The position numbers and the translations under genes were made by a program. A DNA stretch of 64,000 nt. It comes from Beroe forskalii (lineage: Eukaryota; Ctenophora; Nuda; Beroida; Beroidae). The stretch lies in NCBI GenBank assembly GCA_011033025.1, contig WFMF01000417.1:95834-159833 (forward strand), read 5' to 3'. Below, one piece after another: positions 11,604 to 28,241 of the stretch (within the stretch, counting starts at the first letter, position 1; the number at the start of each line of letters is the position of its first letter). The notes under the pieces were generated by a model. The model searched no databases. It worked only from the letters and a program-made list of their open reading frames with translations, and was not told where the DNA came from.

Positions 11604-12234
11604 CCACTGGTTTCGGAGCACTATCCTTCAGCAAACGGTTTCTCATTCTCTCATTCACAGTTTCTGTTTTGTTTCGCCGTTCTAGCTCTGCTTTACTTGT
11701 TTTCAGGGCGAGAAAAAGTCCATTTACCTCTTTTGCATGCTCTGCAGATTATATTGCAATGCCCTTATTCGTTAATATTGTTTTTGATTCTTTGATTGAT
11801 ATTGTTTTTGTTGTTGCATTTGTTATCGTACAATAGTGCTCTTTAATACATAGTCCTGTTTTATTCATAACATTATCAATTATTTCTGTTCATGAACCAT
11901 CCTTCTCCTTCAGTGATTGCTGATTATTTGTATCATAATTTTCATTGTTTCGTTCCTTTAGTTAACAAATTGTTTTATTCTAAAAGGCGTATCGTAATGA
12001 ATTTCAGACTTATTTGTAACACGCAGTAACATGATTTGTAGCTGTCACTGTGCGTCACGTGACCAACTTTTTGATATAGCAGCTGTGATTCATCTTTCCA
12101 CCTTTCATCGAAACTCGAAAGTGCAATAATTTATAATAGAGCATTTTGCAATTAAAATGCTCATGCAAATAAGTTTTAATATCGTCTTCCTCACACATTA
12201 ATATTTTACTGAGCATGGCTTGGGATACGCTAAT

Positions 12235-12425
12235 TACAGTTATTGCACTCGGCTTCGCTTCGTGCAATAACTGGGTTTATCGCACTCGGCTTCGCCTCGT
12301 GACGATAACCCAAATTATTTGCACTCGGCTTCGCCTCGTGCAATAATTTTTATTAGCGTATCCCAAGCCATGCTCTAAGCGTATATTAGCGCATTAATGC
12401 CCAGCCATGCTCTAAGCGTATAGTT
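12235..12425. repeat. hairpin repeats around GCACTCGGCTTCGCCTCGTGC
   Basis: Three near-identical inverted-repeat units occur in about 110 bp: TTATTGCACTCGGCTTCGC followed by CTCGTGCAATAA, a GATAA-flanked version, and a third. CAAGCCATGCTCTAAGCGTAT-type sequence follows twice. These are MITE-like or stem-loop repeats with no coding potential. Confidence 0.6.
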
Positions 12426-12583
12426 TAGTTTTGCGCGCGCCTTACCACATGTTAGTATGTTACGTGTCCCGCCCGGTTTGTTCGCGCGCGCTTTTCGTAG
12501 AAAAGTCTTCTCTAAAGAGGCGCGCTCGCAACTCCGTAACATGGAGTAACGCGTGCCTTATTATTAGTTATTGCCCTGGTTAC

Positions 12584-12828
12584 GGGTATCTCTCCCATAT
12601 AAACGGCTCTGAGTGACGTCACAGATCTAAACGTCAATTTTTCTGTATTCTAAACCTAACAATAGCCCTAACCAAAACCCTAACCTTAATCCTAACCCTA
12701 AGCCTAACAAATCTTGACCCTAATCCTGACCCTAACCTTTGTCCTTAAAGCGCTAGGTGCGCTTAATTATATTTTTCTGAGTGACGTCATTGTCATAGAT
12801 AATGAAGGCTCCCGTTTATATGGGAGAC
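12584..12828. mobile_element. short relative of the giant inverted-repeat element
   Basis: The left end reads GGGTATCTCTCCCATATAAA and the right end carries the complement, CCGTTTATATGGGAGAC. Both ends continue into GAGTGACGTCA inside. The direct repeat CTGGTTAC flanks both sides (12576-12583 and 12829-12836). These termini match those of the 12915-19378 element (GGTATGTCTCCCATGTAAAC, then GAGTGACGTCA). The interior has telomere-like CCCTAA repeats. A third, solo end lies at about 10715-10790. Confidence 0.6.
12655..12745. repeat. telomere-like CCCTAA repeats, degenerate
   Basis: The run contains CCTAAC, CCCTAACC, ACCCTAACC, TCCTAACCCTAAG and further variants, interspersed with AACC. It resembles the animal telomere repeat TTAGGG on the minus strand, but many units are imperfect. 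A shorter match lies at about 10800-10845. It sits between the matching ends of the 12584-12828 element and is probably carried by that element. Confidence 0.55.
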
Positions 12829-12914
12829 CTGGTTACGCGCACGGAGTGCGCGGCCCTGGTTAGGGGAATATTAGTTATTGGTTATCGTTTCGCGACGACC
12901 CTGGGCCTGGTTAG

Positions 12915-15900
12915 GGTATGTCTCCCATGTAAACGGGGCTGAGTGACGTCATTTTTTGCCCTACTTTTTTTTCACGACACCACTTATTTATTCATGAAAT
13001 TTCAAACTTATTTTGTGCGCGCACAACGTAGTTTTCCCATATTTTTTTTTAATAATTCTAATTTTTATAGTTATTTAAGAACAAGAACGGAACCGGAACT
13101 TAGATCTTAGAACAAGATCGTAGAACTGGATTTAGATCTTAGAACAAGATCGTAGAACTGGATTTAGATCATAGAACAAGATCATGGAACCGGAACAAGA
13201 TCGTGGAACAGGATTTAGATCTTAGAACAAGATCATGGAGCCGGAACAAGATCGTGGAACAGGATCGTAGAACTGGATTTAGATCTTGGAACCGGATCAT
13301 GGAACCGGAACAAGATCGTGGAACAGGATCGTAGAACTGGATTTAGATCTTGGAACAGGATCATGGAGCCGAACAAGATCGTGGAACAGGATCGTAGAAC
13401 TGGATTTAGATCTTGGAACAGGATCATGGAACCGGAACAAGATCGTGGAACAGGATCGTGGAACTGGATGTAGATCTTGGAACAGGATCTAATTGGAACC
13501 GGAACAAGATCGTGGAACAGGATTTAGATCTTGGAACAGGATCGTGGAACTGGATGTAGATCTTGGAACAGGATCATGGAACTGGAACAAGATCTTGGAA
13601 CAGGATCGTGGAACTGGATGTAGATCTTGGAACAGGATCACGGAACTGGAACAAGATCAGAAGATCGTGGAACAGGATCGTAGAACTGGATTTAGATCTT
13701 GGAACAGGATCTTGGAACCGGAACAAGATCGTGGAACAGGATTTAGATCTTGGAACAGGATCGTGGAACTGGACGTAGATCTTGGAACAGGATCATGGAA
13801 CTGGAACAAGATCTTGGAACAGGATCGTGGAACTGGAACAAGATCTTGGAACAGGATCGTGGAACTGTATGTAGATCTTGGAACAGGATCGTAGATTTAG
13901 ATCTGGGAACAGGATCGTAGAACTGCATTTAGATCTTGGAACAGGATCATGGAACTGGGTTTAGATCTTGGAACAGGATCGTGGAAAAGGATCGTAGAAC
14001 TGGAACAAGATCTTGGAACAGGATCGAAGAACTGGATGTAGATCTTGGAACAGGATCACGGAACCGGAAAAAGATCGTGGAACAGGGTCGTAGAACTGGA
14101 TTTAGATCTTGGAACAGGATCGTGGAACTGGATTTAGAACTTGGAACAGGATCATGGAACCGGAACAAGATCGTGGAACAGGATCGTAGAACTGGATTTA
14201 GATCTTGGAACAGGATCTTGGAACTGGAACAAGATCGTGGAACAGGATTTGGAACTTGGAACAGAGATCTTGGAACAGATCTTGGAACTGGGAACAGGAT
14301 TTAGATCTTGGAACAGGATCGTGGAACTGGGACAAGATCTTGGAACAGGATCATGGAACTGGAACAAGATCTTGGAACAGAATCGTGGAACTGGAACAAG
14401 ATCTTGGAACAGGATCGTGGAACTGGATGTAGATCTTGGAACAGGATCGTGGATCTGGATTTAGATTTTGGAACAGGATCGTAGAACTGCATTTAGATCT
14501 TGGAACAGGATCATGGAACTGGGTTTAGATCTTGGAACAGGATCGTGGAAAAGGATCGTAGAACTGGAACAAGATCTTGGAACAGGATCGTGGAACTGGA
14601 TGTAGATCTTGGAACAGGATCATGGAACCGGAACAAGATCGTGGAACAGGGTCGTAGAACTGGATTTAGATCTTGGAACAGGATCGTGGAACTGGATTTA
14701 GATCTTGGAACAGGATCATGGAACCGGAACAAGATCGTGGAACAGGATCGTAGAACTGGATTTAGATCTTGGAACAGGATCTTGGAACTGGAACAAGATC
14801 GTGGAACAGAATGTAGATCTTGGAACAGGATCATGGAACTGGAACAAGATCTTGGAACAGGACCGTAGAACTGGATTTAGATCTTGGAACAGGATCATGG
14901 AACCGGAACAAGATCGTGGAACAGGATCGTAGAACTGGATTTAGATCTTGGAACAGGATCATGGAGCCGGAACAAGATCGTGGAACAGGATCGTAGAACT
15001 GGATTTAGATCTAGGAACAGGATTGTAGAACATAGCTCACTAGATCGTGGAACATAGATCAATAGATCGTAGCACACTAGAACAAGATCATGGAACCGGA
15101 ACAAGATCGTGGAACAGGATCGTAGAACTGGATTTAGATCTTGGAACAGGATCGTGGAACTGGATTTAGATCTTATAGAACATAGCTCACTACATCTTAG
15201 ATCGTGGAACATAGATCAATAGATCGTAGCTGGATTTAGATCTAGAAACAGCTGATAGTGGAACTGAATTTAGATCTTAGAACATAGCCCACTAGATCGT
15301 GGAACATAGATCAATAGATCGTAGCTCACTAGAACAAGATCATGGAACCGGAACAGGATCGTATTACTGGATTAGGATTTAGATCTTGGAACAGGATCGT
15401 GGAACTGAATTTAGAATTAGATCTTAGACCATAGCTCACTAGATCATAGATCGTGGAACCGGAGAAGGATCGTAGAACTGGATTTAGATCTTGGAACAGG
15501 ATCGTGGAACTGGATTTAGATCTTAGAACATAGCTCACTAGATCATAGATCGTGGAAGTGGAACATATATCAATAGATCGTAGCTCACTAGAACATTATT
15601 ATGGAACCGGAACAGGATCTTGGAACAGGATCTCGGAACCGGGACAAGATCATGGAACAGGATCGTGGAACTGGATTGACATCTTGGAACAGGATCATGG
15701 AACTGGAACAAGATCTTGGAACAGGATCGTGACACTGGATGAAGATCTTGGAACAGGATCACAGAACCGGAACAAGATCGTGGAACAGGATCGTAGAACT
15801 AGATTGAGATCTTGGGACAGGATTGTTTAACTGGATTTAGATTTTAGAACATAGCTCACTGGATCGTGGAACATAGGATCCTGGAACTGGATTTAGATCT

Positions 15901-18900
15901 AAGAACATAGCTCACTAGATCATAGATTGTGGAACATATATCAATAGATGATCTAATGGTATATCTACATCCAGTTCCACGATCCTGTTCCGGTTCCATG
16001 ATCTTGTTCTAGTGAGCTACGATCTATTGATCCATGTTCCACGATCTATGATCTAGTTACCTATGTTCTAAGATCTAATTCTAAATCCAGTTCCACGATC
16101 CTGTTCCAAGATCTAAATCTTTATCCAGTTCTACGAATTACGATCCTGTTCCGGTTCCATGATCTTGTTCTAGTGAGCTACGATCTATTGATCTATGTTC
16201 CACGATCTAGTGGGCTATGTTCTAAGATCCAAATCCAGTTCCACAATCCTGTCCCAAGATCTCAATCCAGTTCTAAGATCCTGTTCCACGATCTTGTTCC
16301 GGTTCCGTGATCCTGTTCCAAGATCTACATCCAGTTCCACGATCTTGTTCCAGTTCCATGATCCTAGTGTTCCATGATCTACATCCAGTTCCACGATCCT
16401 GTTCCTAGATCTAAATCCAGTTCTACGATCCAGTTCCGGTTCCATGATCTTGTTCTAGTGAGATACGATCTATTGATCCATGTTCCACGATCTATGATCT
16501 AGTGAGCTATGTTCTAACATCTAATTCTAAATCCAGTTCCACGATCCTGTTCCAAGATCTAAATCTTTATCCAGTTCTACGATCCTGTTCCGGTTCCATG
16601 ATCTTGTTGTAGTGAGCTACGATCTATTGATCTATGTTCCACGATCTAGTGGGCTATGTTCTAAGATCTAAATCCAGTTCCACAATCCTGTCCCAAGATC
16701 TCAATATAGTTCTACGATCCTGTTCCACGATCTTGTTCCAGTTCCGTGATCCTGTTCCAAGATCTACATCCAGTTCCACGATCTTGTTCCAGTTCCATGA
16801 TCCTGTTCCAAGATCTACATCCAGTTCCACGATCCTGTTCCACGATCTTGTTCCGGTACTGTGATCCTGTTCCAAGATCTACATCCAGTTCCATGATCCT
16901 GTTCCAAGATCTTGTTCCAGTTCCATGATCCTGTTCCAAGATCTACAATAGATCGTAGCTCACTAGAACAAGATCATGGAACCGGAACAGGATCGTGGAA
17001 CTGGATGTAGATATACCAATAGATCATCTATTGATATATGTTCCACGATCTATGATCTAGTGAGCTATGTTCTAAGATCTAAATCCAGTTCCACGATCCT
17101 ATGTTCCAAGATCCAGTGAGCTATGTTCTAAAATCTAAATCCAGTTCCACAATCCTGTCCCAAGATCTCAATCTAGTTCTACGATCCTGTTCCACGATCT
17201 TGTTCCGGTTCCGTGATCCTGTTCCAAGATCTTCATCCAGTTTCACGATCCTGTTCCAAGATCTTGTTCCAGTTCCATGATCCTGTTCCAACATATCAAT
17301 CCAGTTCCACGAACCTGTTCCACGATCTTGTCCCGGTTCCGTGATCCTGTTCCAAGGTACTGTTCCGGTTCCATAATAATGTTCTAGTGAGCTAGGATCT
17401 ATTGATATATGTTCCACGATCTATGATCTAGTGAGCTATGGTCTAAGATCTAAATCCAGTTCCACGATCCTGTTCCAAGATCTAAATCCAGTTCTACGAT
17501 CCTGTTCCGGTTCCACGATCTATGATCTAGTGAGCTATGTTCTAAGATCTAATTCTAAATCCAGTTCCATGATCCTGTTCCAAGATCTAAATCCTAATCC
17601 AGTAATACGATCCTGTTCCGGTTCCATAATCTTGTTCTAGTGAGCTACGATCTATTGATCTATGTTCCACGATCTAGTGGGCTATGTTCTAAGATCTAAA
17701 TCCAGTTCCACTATCAGCTGTTTCTAGATCTAAATCCAGCTACGATCTATTGATCTATGTTCCACGATCTAAGATGTAGTGAGCTATGTTCTATAAGATC
17801 TAAATCCAGTTCCACGATCCTGTTCCAAGATCTAAATCCAGGTCTACGATCCTGTTCCACGATCTTGTTCTGGTTCCATGATCTTGTTCTAGTGTGCTAC
17901 GATCTATTGATCTATGTTCCACGATCTAGTGTGCTATGTTCTACGATCCTGTTCCTAGATCTAAATCCAGTTCTACGATCCTGTTCCACGATCTTGTTCC
18001 GGCTCCATGATCCTGTTCCAAGATCTAAATCCAGTTCTAGTTCTACGATCCTGTTCCAAGATCTTGTAGTTGTTCCAGTTCCATGATCCTGTTCCAAGAT
18101 CTACATCCAGTTCCACGATCCTGTTCCAAGATCTAAATCCTGTTCCACGATCTTGTTCCGGTTCCAAGATCCTGTTCCAAGATCTAAATCCAGTTCTACG
18201 ATCCTGTTCCACGATCTTGTTCCGGTTCCATGATCCTGTTCAAAGATCTAAATCCAGTTCCACGATCCTGTTCCAAGATCTAAATCCAGTTCTACGACCC
18301 TGTTCCACGATCTTGTTCCGGTTCGGTGATCCTGTTCCAAGATCTACATCCAGTTCCACGATCCTGTTCCAAGATCTTGTTCCAGTTCCATGATCCTGTT
18401 CCAAGATCTAAATCCAGTTCTATGATCCTTTTCCACGATCCTGTTCCAAGATCTAAATCCAGTTCTACGATCCTGTTCCACGATCTTGTTCCGGTTCCGT
18501 GATCCTGTTCCAAGATCTACATCCAGTTCCACGATCCTGTTCCAAGATCTTGTTCCAGTTCCACGATCCTGTTCCAAGATCTTGTTCAAGTTCCATGATC
18601 CTGTTCCAAGATCTACATCCAGTTCCACGATCCTGTTCCAAGATCTAAATCCTGTTCCACGATCTTGTTCCGGTTCCAAGATCCTGTTCCATGATCTAAA
18701 TCCAGTTCTACGATCCTGTTCCACGATCTTGTTCCAGTTCCATGATCCTGTTCCAAGATCTACATCCAGTTCCGCGATCCTGTTCCGAGATCTAAATCCT
18801 GTTCCACGATCTTGTTCCGGTTCCAAGATCCTGTTCCAAGATCTAAATCCAGTTCTACGATCCTGTTCCACGATCTTGTTCCGGTTCCATGATCCTGTTC

Positions 18901-19378
18901 TAAGATCTAAATCCAGTTCTACGATCCTGTTCCACGATCTTGTTCCGGCTCCATGATCCTGTTCCAAGATCTAAATCCAGTTCTACGATCCTGTTCCACG
19001 ATCTTGTTCCGGTTCCATGATCCTGTTCTAAGATCTAAATCCAGTTCTACGATCCTGCTCCACGATCTTGTTCCCGTTCCATGATCTTGTTCTAAGATCT
19101 AAATCCAGTTCTACGATCTTGTTCTAAGATCTAAATCCAGTTCTATGATCTTGTTCTAAGATCTAAATCCAGTTCTACGATCTTGTTCTAAGATCTAAGT
19201 TCCGGTTCCGTTCTTGTTCTTAAATAACTATAAAAATTAAAATTATTTAAAAAATGGAAAACTATGTTGTGCGCGCACAAAATAAGTTTGAAATTTCATG
19301 AATAAATAAGTGGTGCCGTGAAAAAAAAGTAGGGCAAAAAATGACGTCACTCAGCCCCGTTTACATGGGAGACATACC
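12915..19378. mobile_element. 6.46 kb giant fold-back (inverted repeat) element
   Basis: The outer ends are reverse complements: GGTATGTCTCCCATGTAAAC at 12915 and its complement ending at 19378. About 165 bp of non-repetitive sequence follows on each side (CTGAGTGACGTCA, GTGCGCGCACAACGTAG, ATAGTTATTTAAGAACAAG) at very high identity. Inside are arrays of 13-19 bp units (GGAACAGGATCGT, GGAACTGGATTTAGATCTT) that run forward at about 13080-15950 and reversed at about 15960-19210. A short forward patch at about 16946-17015 flips orientation again. The 8-bp direct repeat CTGGTTAG lies at 12907-12914 and 19379-19386, a likely target duplication. No transposase is present. All long open frames here are products of the repeat. 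Confidence 0.85.
12944..12951. promoter_or_regulatory. palindromic CRE (TGACGTCA) in the element terminus
   Basis: TGACGTCA, the full CREB/ATF half-site palindrome, occurs here and at the mirror position 19342-19349. It also occurs at 12614-12621 and 12782-12789 in the related short element. It is a fixed part of this repeat family's termini. Binding is not shown by the sequence. Confidence 0.5.
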
Positions 19379-19469
19379 CTGGTTAGAGGAAAAGCGGCGC
19401 ACACCTTGTCAGGCGTTGCCTGACTAATGGGTCTGACGGCGTCAGACACTCAGACAACGCACACCTAAT

Positions 19470-19575
19470 CCTATGCGGGCTTAATCCTAATGTTGTCGTA
19501 CGATGTATGACCCGCTGACGCCAGCGCGGCGCTGATTCTCGAGAGGGTCTGTCAAGTGTCAACGTCAGACAATCC
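19470..19575. repeat. dispersed palindromic repeat, copy 2
   Basis: Contains GTCGTACGATGTATGACCCG, CTGACGCCAGCGCGGCGCTG and ATTCTCGAGAGGGTCTGTCAA, which match the copy at 35490-35605 closely and the copy at 9640-9750 partly. The central palindrome is shortened here. Confidence 0.7.
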
Positions 19576-19582
19576 TAACGGT

Positions 19583-19729
19583 GGCGTGTCGAACTCATAA
19601 TCATATATGCGCGGCTTTTCAATGCGCGGCGTAATAGTGCGCGGCTCGCTGCCTGTAATTAACAGGCAGCGAGCCGCGCACGATTATGCCGCGCATGAAA
19701 AAGCCGCGCACATATGAGTTCGACACGCC
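19583..19729. mobile_element. 147-bp near-perfect palindrome
   Basis: The left half reads GGCGTGTCGAACTCAT, then GCGCGGC repeats, then GCGCGGCTCGCTGCCTGT. The right half is the complement, ending ATGAGTTCGACACGCC. The centre is TGTAATTAACA near 19657. The only sizeable asymmetry is an insertion in the left arm. As a transcript or single strand it would fold into one long hairpin, as MITEs and cruciform-forming repeats do. Confidence 0.7.
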
Positions 19730-19749
19730 CCTGTTATGAAGGCAAGCCT

Positions 19750-20045
19750 TGCAGTTGCTAAACACGTATATCCCCGTTCGGCTCGGCGCTCGCTATCCGT
19801 AGGGAAGCGCCGCGCGCTTGCTAAACACGTATATCCCTGTGTGGCTCGCTTCCCCGTAGGGAAGCGCGCGGCGCGTACACACACCTATGCGGGCTTAGGA
19901 AGCCGCGCTTGCTAAACACGTATATCCCTGTGTGGCTCGCGCGGCGCGTACACACACCTATGCGGGCTTAGGAAGCCGCGCGCGTGTACACACACCTATG
20001 CGGGCTTAGGAAAGGCAAGCCACAAGCGCTTCCGAGCGCCGCTCA
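19750..20045. repeat. GC-rich tandem repeat (GCTAAACACGTATATCCCTG units)
   Basis: The modules GCTAAACACGTATATCCC, GGCTCGC, GCGGCGCGTACACACACC and TATGCGGGCTTAGGAA recur three or more times in changing order. Related modules reappear at about 35645-35825. No coding content is supported. Confidence 0.65.
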
Positions 20046-20575
20046 GTTTCCTAAGCTTGCAGTTGCATAAGGCCATAAGAATTAAAAAATAAAGAAACAA
20101 AAGTTTAACCAAAATACAATAAAAATTAATAAAATTATCTGACAAATTGAAATAGGCAAACATCATGTCAAACTCTCATGGGTCTCATTCTCAAGCATTA
20201 GGCTTAGTAGATGGATTTCACCCATCCCTAGCGCGCAACACTCGGAAATTCGGAGGGTCGTGTTGCAGGAAAAAAAATGGCGCGCGGCGGAGGGTAGGGT
20301 AAAATCCTACTATAGGCTTAGCAACTAGCAAGTCATATTCATTCCTATTGAACACAATTATTAATATTTACACCATCAAACGATATTGAATTAGATACAG
20401 ATAAAAATATGAACACAACAAAGATGATGAACTCGAAGAACAATTCGCCAATCGAATGAGACTCTCACTCTCAGTGAGACTTAGAGGGGTAGTCTCATTA
20501 AATTCAAAACAAGTGAAGACTAAAAAACAAGTGAAAACTAAAAAATATAAATTGAAACTCTCATTAAACCCGCAA
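20046..20575. other. 3' flank of the PCYOX1-like gene
   Basis: AT-rich sequence with no supported gene. Since the neighbouring gene reads leftwards and stops at 20576, this probably contains its 3' UTR. No clear polyadenylation signal was pinned down. Confidence 0.4.
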
Positions 20576-25423
<4,848 letters not shown>

Positions 25424-25816
25424 CCTACAGTAACATGGCAGGTGGGGAAGCTAGAGTCATGGAAGCATTTCAGTTATCAATGAAACTGACTGTGTCAAGT
25501 TACAACTTCAAAAATTGAATGCATTATAATTGCAGTAGAGCAAGTGCAGAAACCAGATCGAACATATCAATACAAAACATTATCACAAATAAATCATGGA
25601 TAGCGGATTACATAAACTGTACCGGAAAATTATGTGACACCTACAAATGAAACCAATTCATGACTATGAAACAAACATAACTATAATCCGTTACCACGAA
25701 AACTATCATAGACAACAGAGAACCTAGAATAAATATTGTACACCTAGAACATAGATCTAATGAATCATATGTTCTAGAGCAAAGAGATAATCCTATGAAT
25801 TGTACATTCTACTATT

Positions 25817-27604
25817 CTAGAACAGAGATCTAATCCTATGAAGGATATCATCGAAGTCTAGCATCTTCTCCCTAGGTTTACCCCGCTCTCTCCCTTGCTC
25901 TTGCTCCATCTCATCTATCTTCTTCCAATCCTCAAACGTTACGAATTTCACTCCCCTCTCCTCCAACACTTCACACACATCTCCCCCTGCTCCCACTCCC
26001 ACTCCCCCTGCTCCCACTCCCCCCACTCCCCCTCTCTCCTCTAGATCCTTTTCAATAGTCCGGGCAGTATTAGCACTGTCTGTGATGGTTGTAGCGAGCA
26101 CTCCGTCCGAGCCCCTGCGGGCCCACCCGCTGGTGTAAAGCCCCGGGACTATCGGGCCCCCGTGGAACTCACAAACCCGGGATTCTCGCTCCGGGATCCG
26201 GTTAGTCAGGTCGCAGAAGGGGATGCCAGGGAGCTTGATAACTCGGGATCCGATGCTGGTAACGATACATGAACAGGGGATTTCTATGTGTTCGGAGGAA
26301 GGGGTGATGGAGGGAGACATCATGTCACCGGATATGAGGTTCTTCTGGAGAACAAGTCCTGAAACGTGACCTGAAGAGTCGGTTTGTATCTCCACCGGAC
26401 TCCAACCGAACTTCAACCGCACACCGATATCATCCGGTCCCGGCTGAGAGTCGTTAGCGTGTTTTATCAGAAGTTCCGTGAGTCGTTTCTTGTTCCGTGG
26501 TATTTGGGGAATGAGTGCTCTCACAGCCTCCACATTGTCACTTTCCACTGACAAATGTACCCTGGGTAACTTAGTGAACTCCCGAACCTCCTTAATCGTA
26601 CCTTGGAACTGTAGCAAACCCCTCCTCCCGTACAAATGTACATTCCTTATCCCTCTCCTCTCCCTCAAACACTTCACCGCATGTTCTGCTATGTCAGTCC
26701 GTTCTAAGTGCTCAATGGGGGCTGCCAGGATCCTAGCACAGTCTAGAGCCACGTTACCATGTCCTATCACTGCCACATTCTCCCCGGACAGGTCGGGGTC
26801 CAGGGAACTGCAGTCGGGGACGCCGTTAAACCACCCCACGAACTTGGAGGAGGGGTAGCAGCCCGGGGCGTCCTCCCCAGGGATTCCCAGAGAGTTATCT
26901 GAGGAGTGAAAATCAATATTTTCAAATAGTTGGACATGGCTTAGCAACAATAAAAACCTTGATTCAGTGGAGATTTGAAAATCATGAAATGTGCTGCATG
27001 AAATCGTACTTTCAGAGACCAAAATATGATTCAGAATGATGGCAATGATAATCATTATTTTGAAGCTAAAATAAAAGTTTTGGAATCCCCTAACCTGATC
27101 CAGCTCCGTATGCCAACACTACCACGTGATAACGTTGCAGTAACTCATCCACCTTCAGATCATACCCCACAGCTACGTTACCGAGGAAACGAACGTTGGG
27201 TTGAGACGCTATCTCTTCGAATGTAGATATGCAGTTCTTCACCTGAAATAAAAAGGGGATGAAGATTGAAGATACATTAGATGGTTGAAGTCTGTTCAAA
27301 ACGACGCTGTTCAGTTCAAAACGGTGCTATTCTGGGAGTTCCAAAAAGAAAGGGTGTGCACTAACAGAAAACTCACTGCCTTCACCTCAGGGTGATCTGG
27401 CGCCACTCCATATCTCACAAGACCGAAGGGTGCCGCTGACTTCTCGAATATATCCACATCAAATGTCGAGGATGTGCTCTTGAGAAGCTCCTGAGTGGTG
27501 TAGAACCCAGCAGGTCCACTGCCAACCACCGCTACCTTGTAGTGGGATAAGAGACGGGAGAGGGAGGGAGGGGAGAGGCGGGCGAGCTTCCTACATCCTA
27601 GCAT
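25817..27604 (-). CDS. FDXR: mitochondrial NADPH:ferredoxin (adrenodoxin) reductase
   Basis: Passes electrons from NADPH through FAD to mitochondrial ferredoxin for Fe-S cluster and steroid or haem-A pathways. The three exons are 27377-27604, 27095-27242 and 25817-26898. Exon 1 starts with an arginine- and serine-rich stretch (MLGCRKLARLSPPSLSRLL), as expected for a mitochondrial presequence. It continues with VAVVGSGPAGFYTTQELL (FAD loop) and FGLVRYGVAPDHPEVK. Exon 2 ends VVLAYGAGSD. Exon 3 has NVAVIGHGNVALDCARIL (NADP site), YGRRGLLQFQGTIKEVRE and SGWARRGSDGVLATTITDSA. The C-terminal third holds a Gly/Val low-complexity insert (GGVGGVGAGGVGVGAGG) that is unusual for the family. The stop at 25817 is 394 bp from the next gene's start codon. 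Confidence 0.93.
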
Positions 27605-28241
27605 CTAGGGCAGAGTGGAATGTTAGTTTATACAAAACAATCAATGTTAGTTTGTATTCATCGGGATGAAGTTCGGAGGTTTGATTAATAATTTAAAAGG
27701 CGGCTGAGAACATAAAACTTAAAATCTTGGAAGATTGATAAGAATAATTCAGTAATAAATCCGATGATGAAACAAATAATGGAGATACAGTTGTGAAATC
27801 GATAATAATTTGAAATACACACAAATTGGTCAGCACAAAATAGCGCAAACAGCAAATAGCCTAATATTATTTCAAATCGAACATGATGATCATCAGCAAA
27901 TACGGTTAAATTATTTGAACCACAAAAAACTATACAATTACAATACATAAATTCAATGATTCGTCTTCAATAATAATCACTGGATAAGTGAAAAACAATA
28001 TCAGTAATTACAGTTCATTATAGTTCGGTATATTGGCTCTACATTGCATGTGGAAGCTTGAACAAATGCCAGATGCCTCATTTCCGATTGCAGCATCTTT
28101 TCTCATGTTTTGCGACGCATAAAATCTTTGGTGCTTTATGGTATGTTGATAAATGAGCCATCAGATAAATTCTCACAAAAATATAACAGTAAAACGTCTG
28201 GGTCTAGCCGCAGATAAAACAATATGATTGTTGGTTTTGAG
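27605..28241. other. spacer between FDXR and the SNX14-like gene
   Basis: About 640 bp of AT-rich sequence holds the presumed FDXR promoter and 5' UTR and the SNX14-like 3' UTR. No separate gene is supported. Confidence 0.4.

Noticed and set aside
11412-11836. Two overlapping plus-strand frames of 94-127 codons
   Set aside because: Low-complexity hydrophobic translation without conserved pattern or splice context. The frames overlap the E-box cluster and repeats.
10950-12176. ATGCAAAT octamers as POU enhancer sites
   Set aside because: They are part of a copied repeat module, so their recurrence is explained by duplication.
13233-18967. Many long open frames (proteins rich in EQDRGTGTRSWNR and DPVPRSKSSSTILF) on both strands
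   Set aside because: They arise because the 13-19 bp repeat units rarely contain stops. The same peptide appears in mirrored orientation in both arms, with no start, splice or domain signal.
26478-26858. Plus-strand 126-codon frame
   Set aside because: Antisense shadow of FDXR exon 3.
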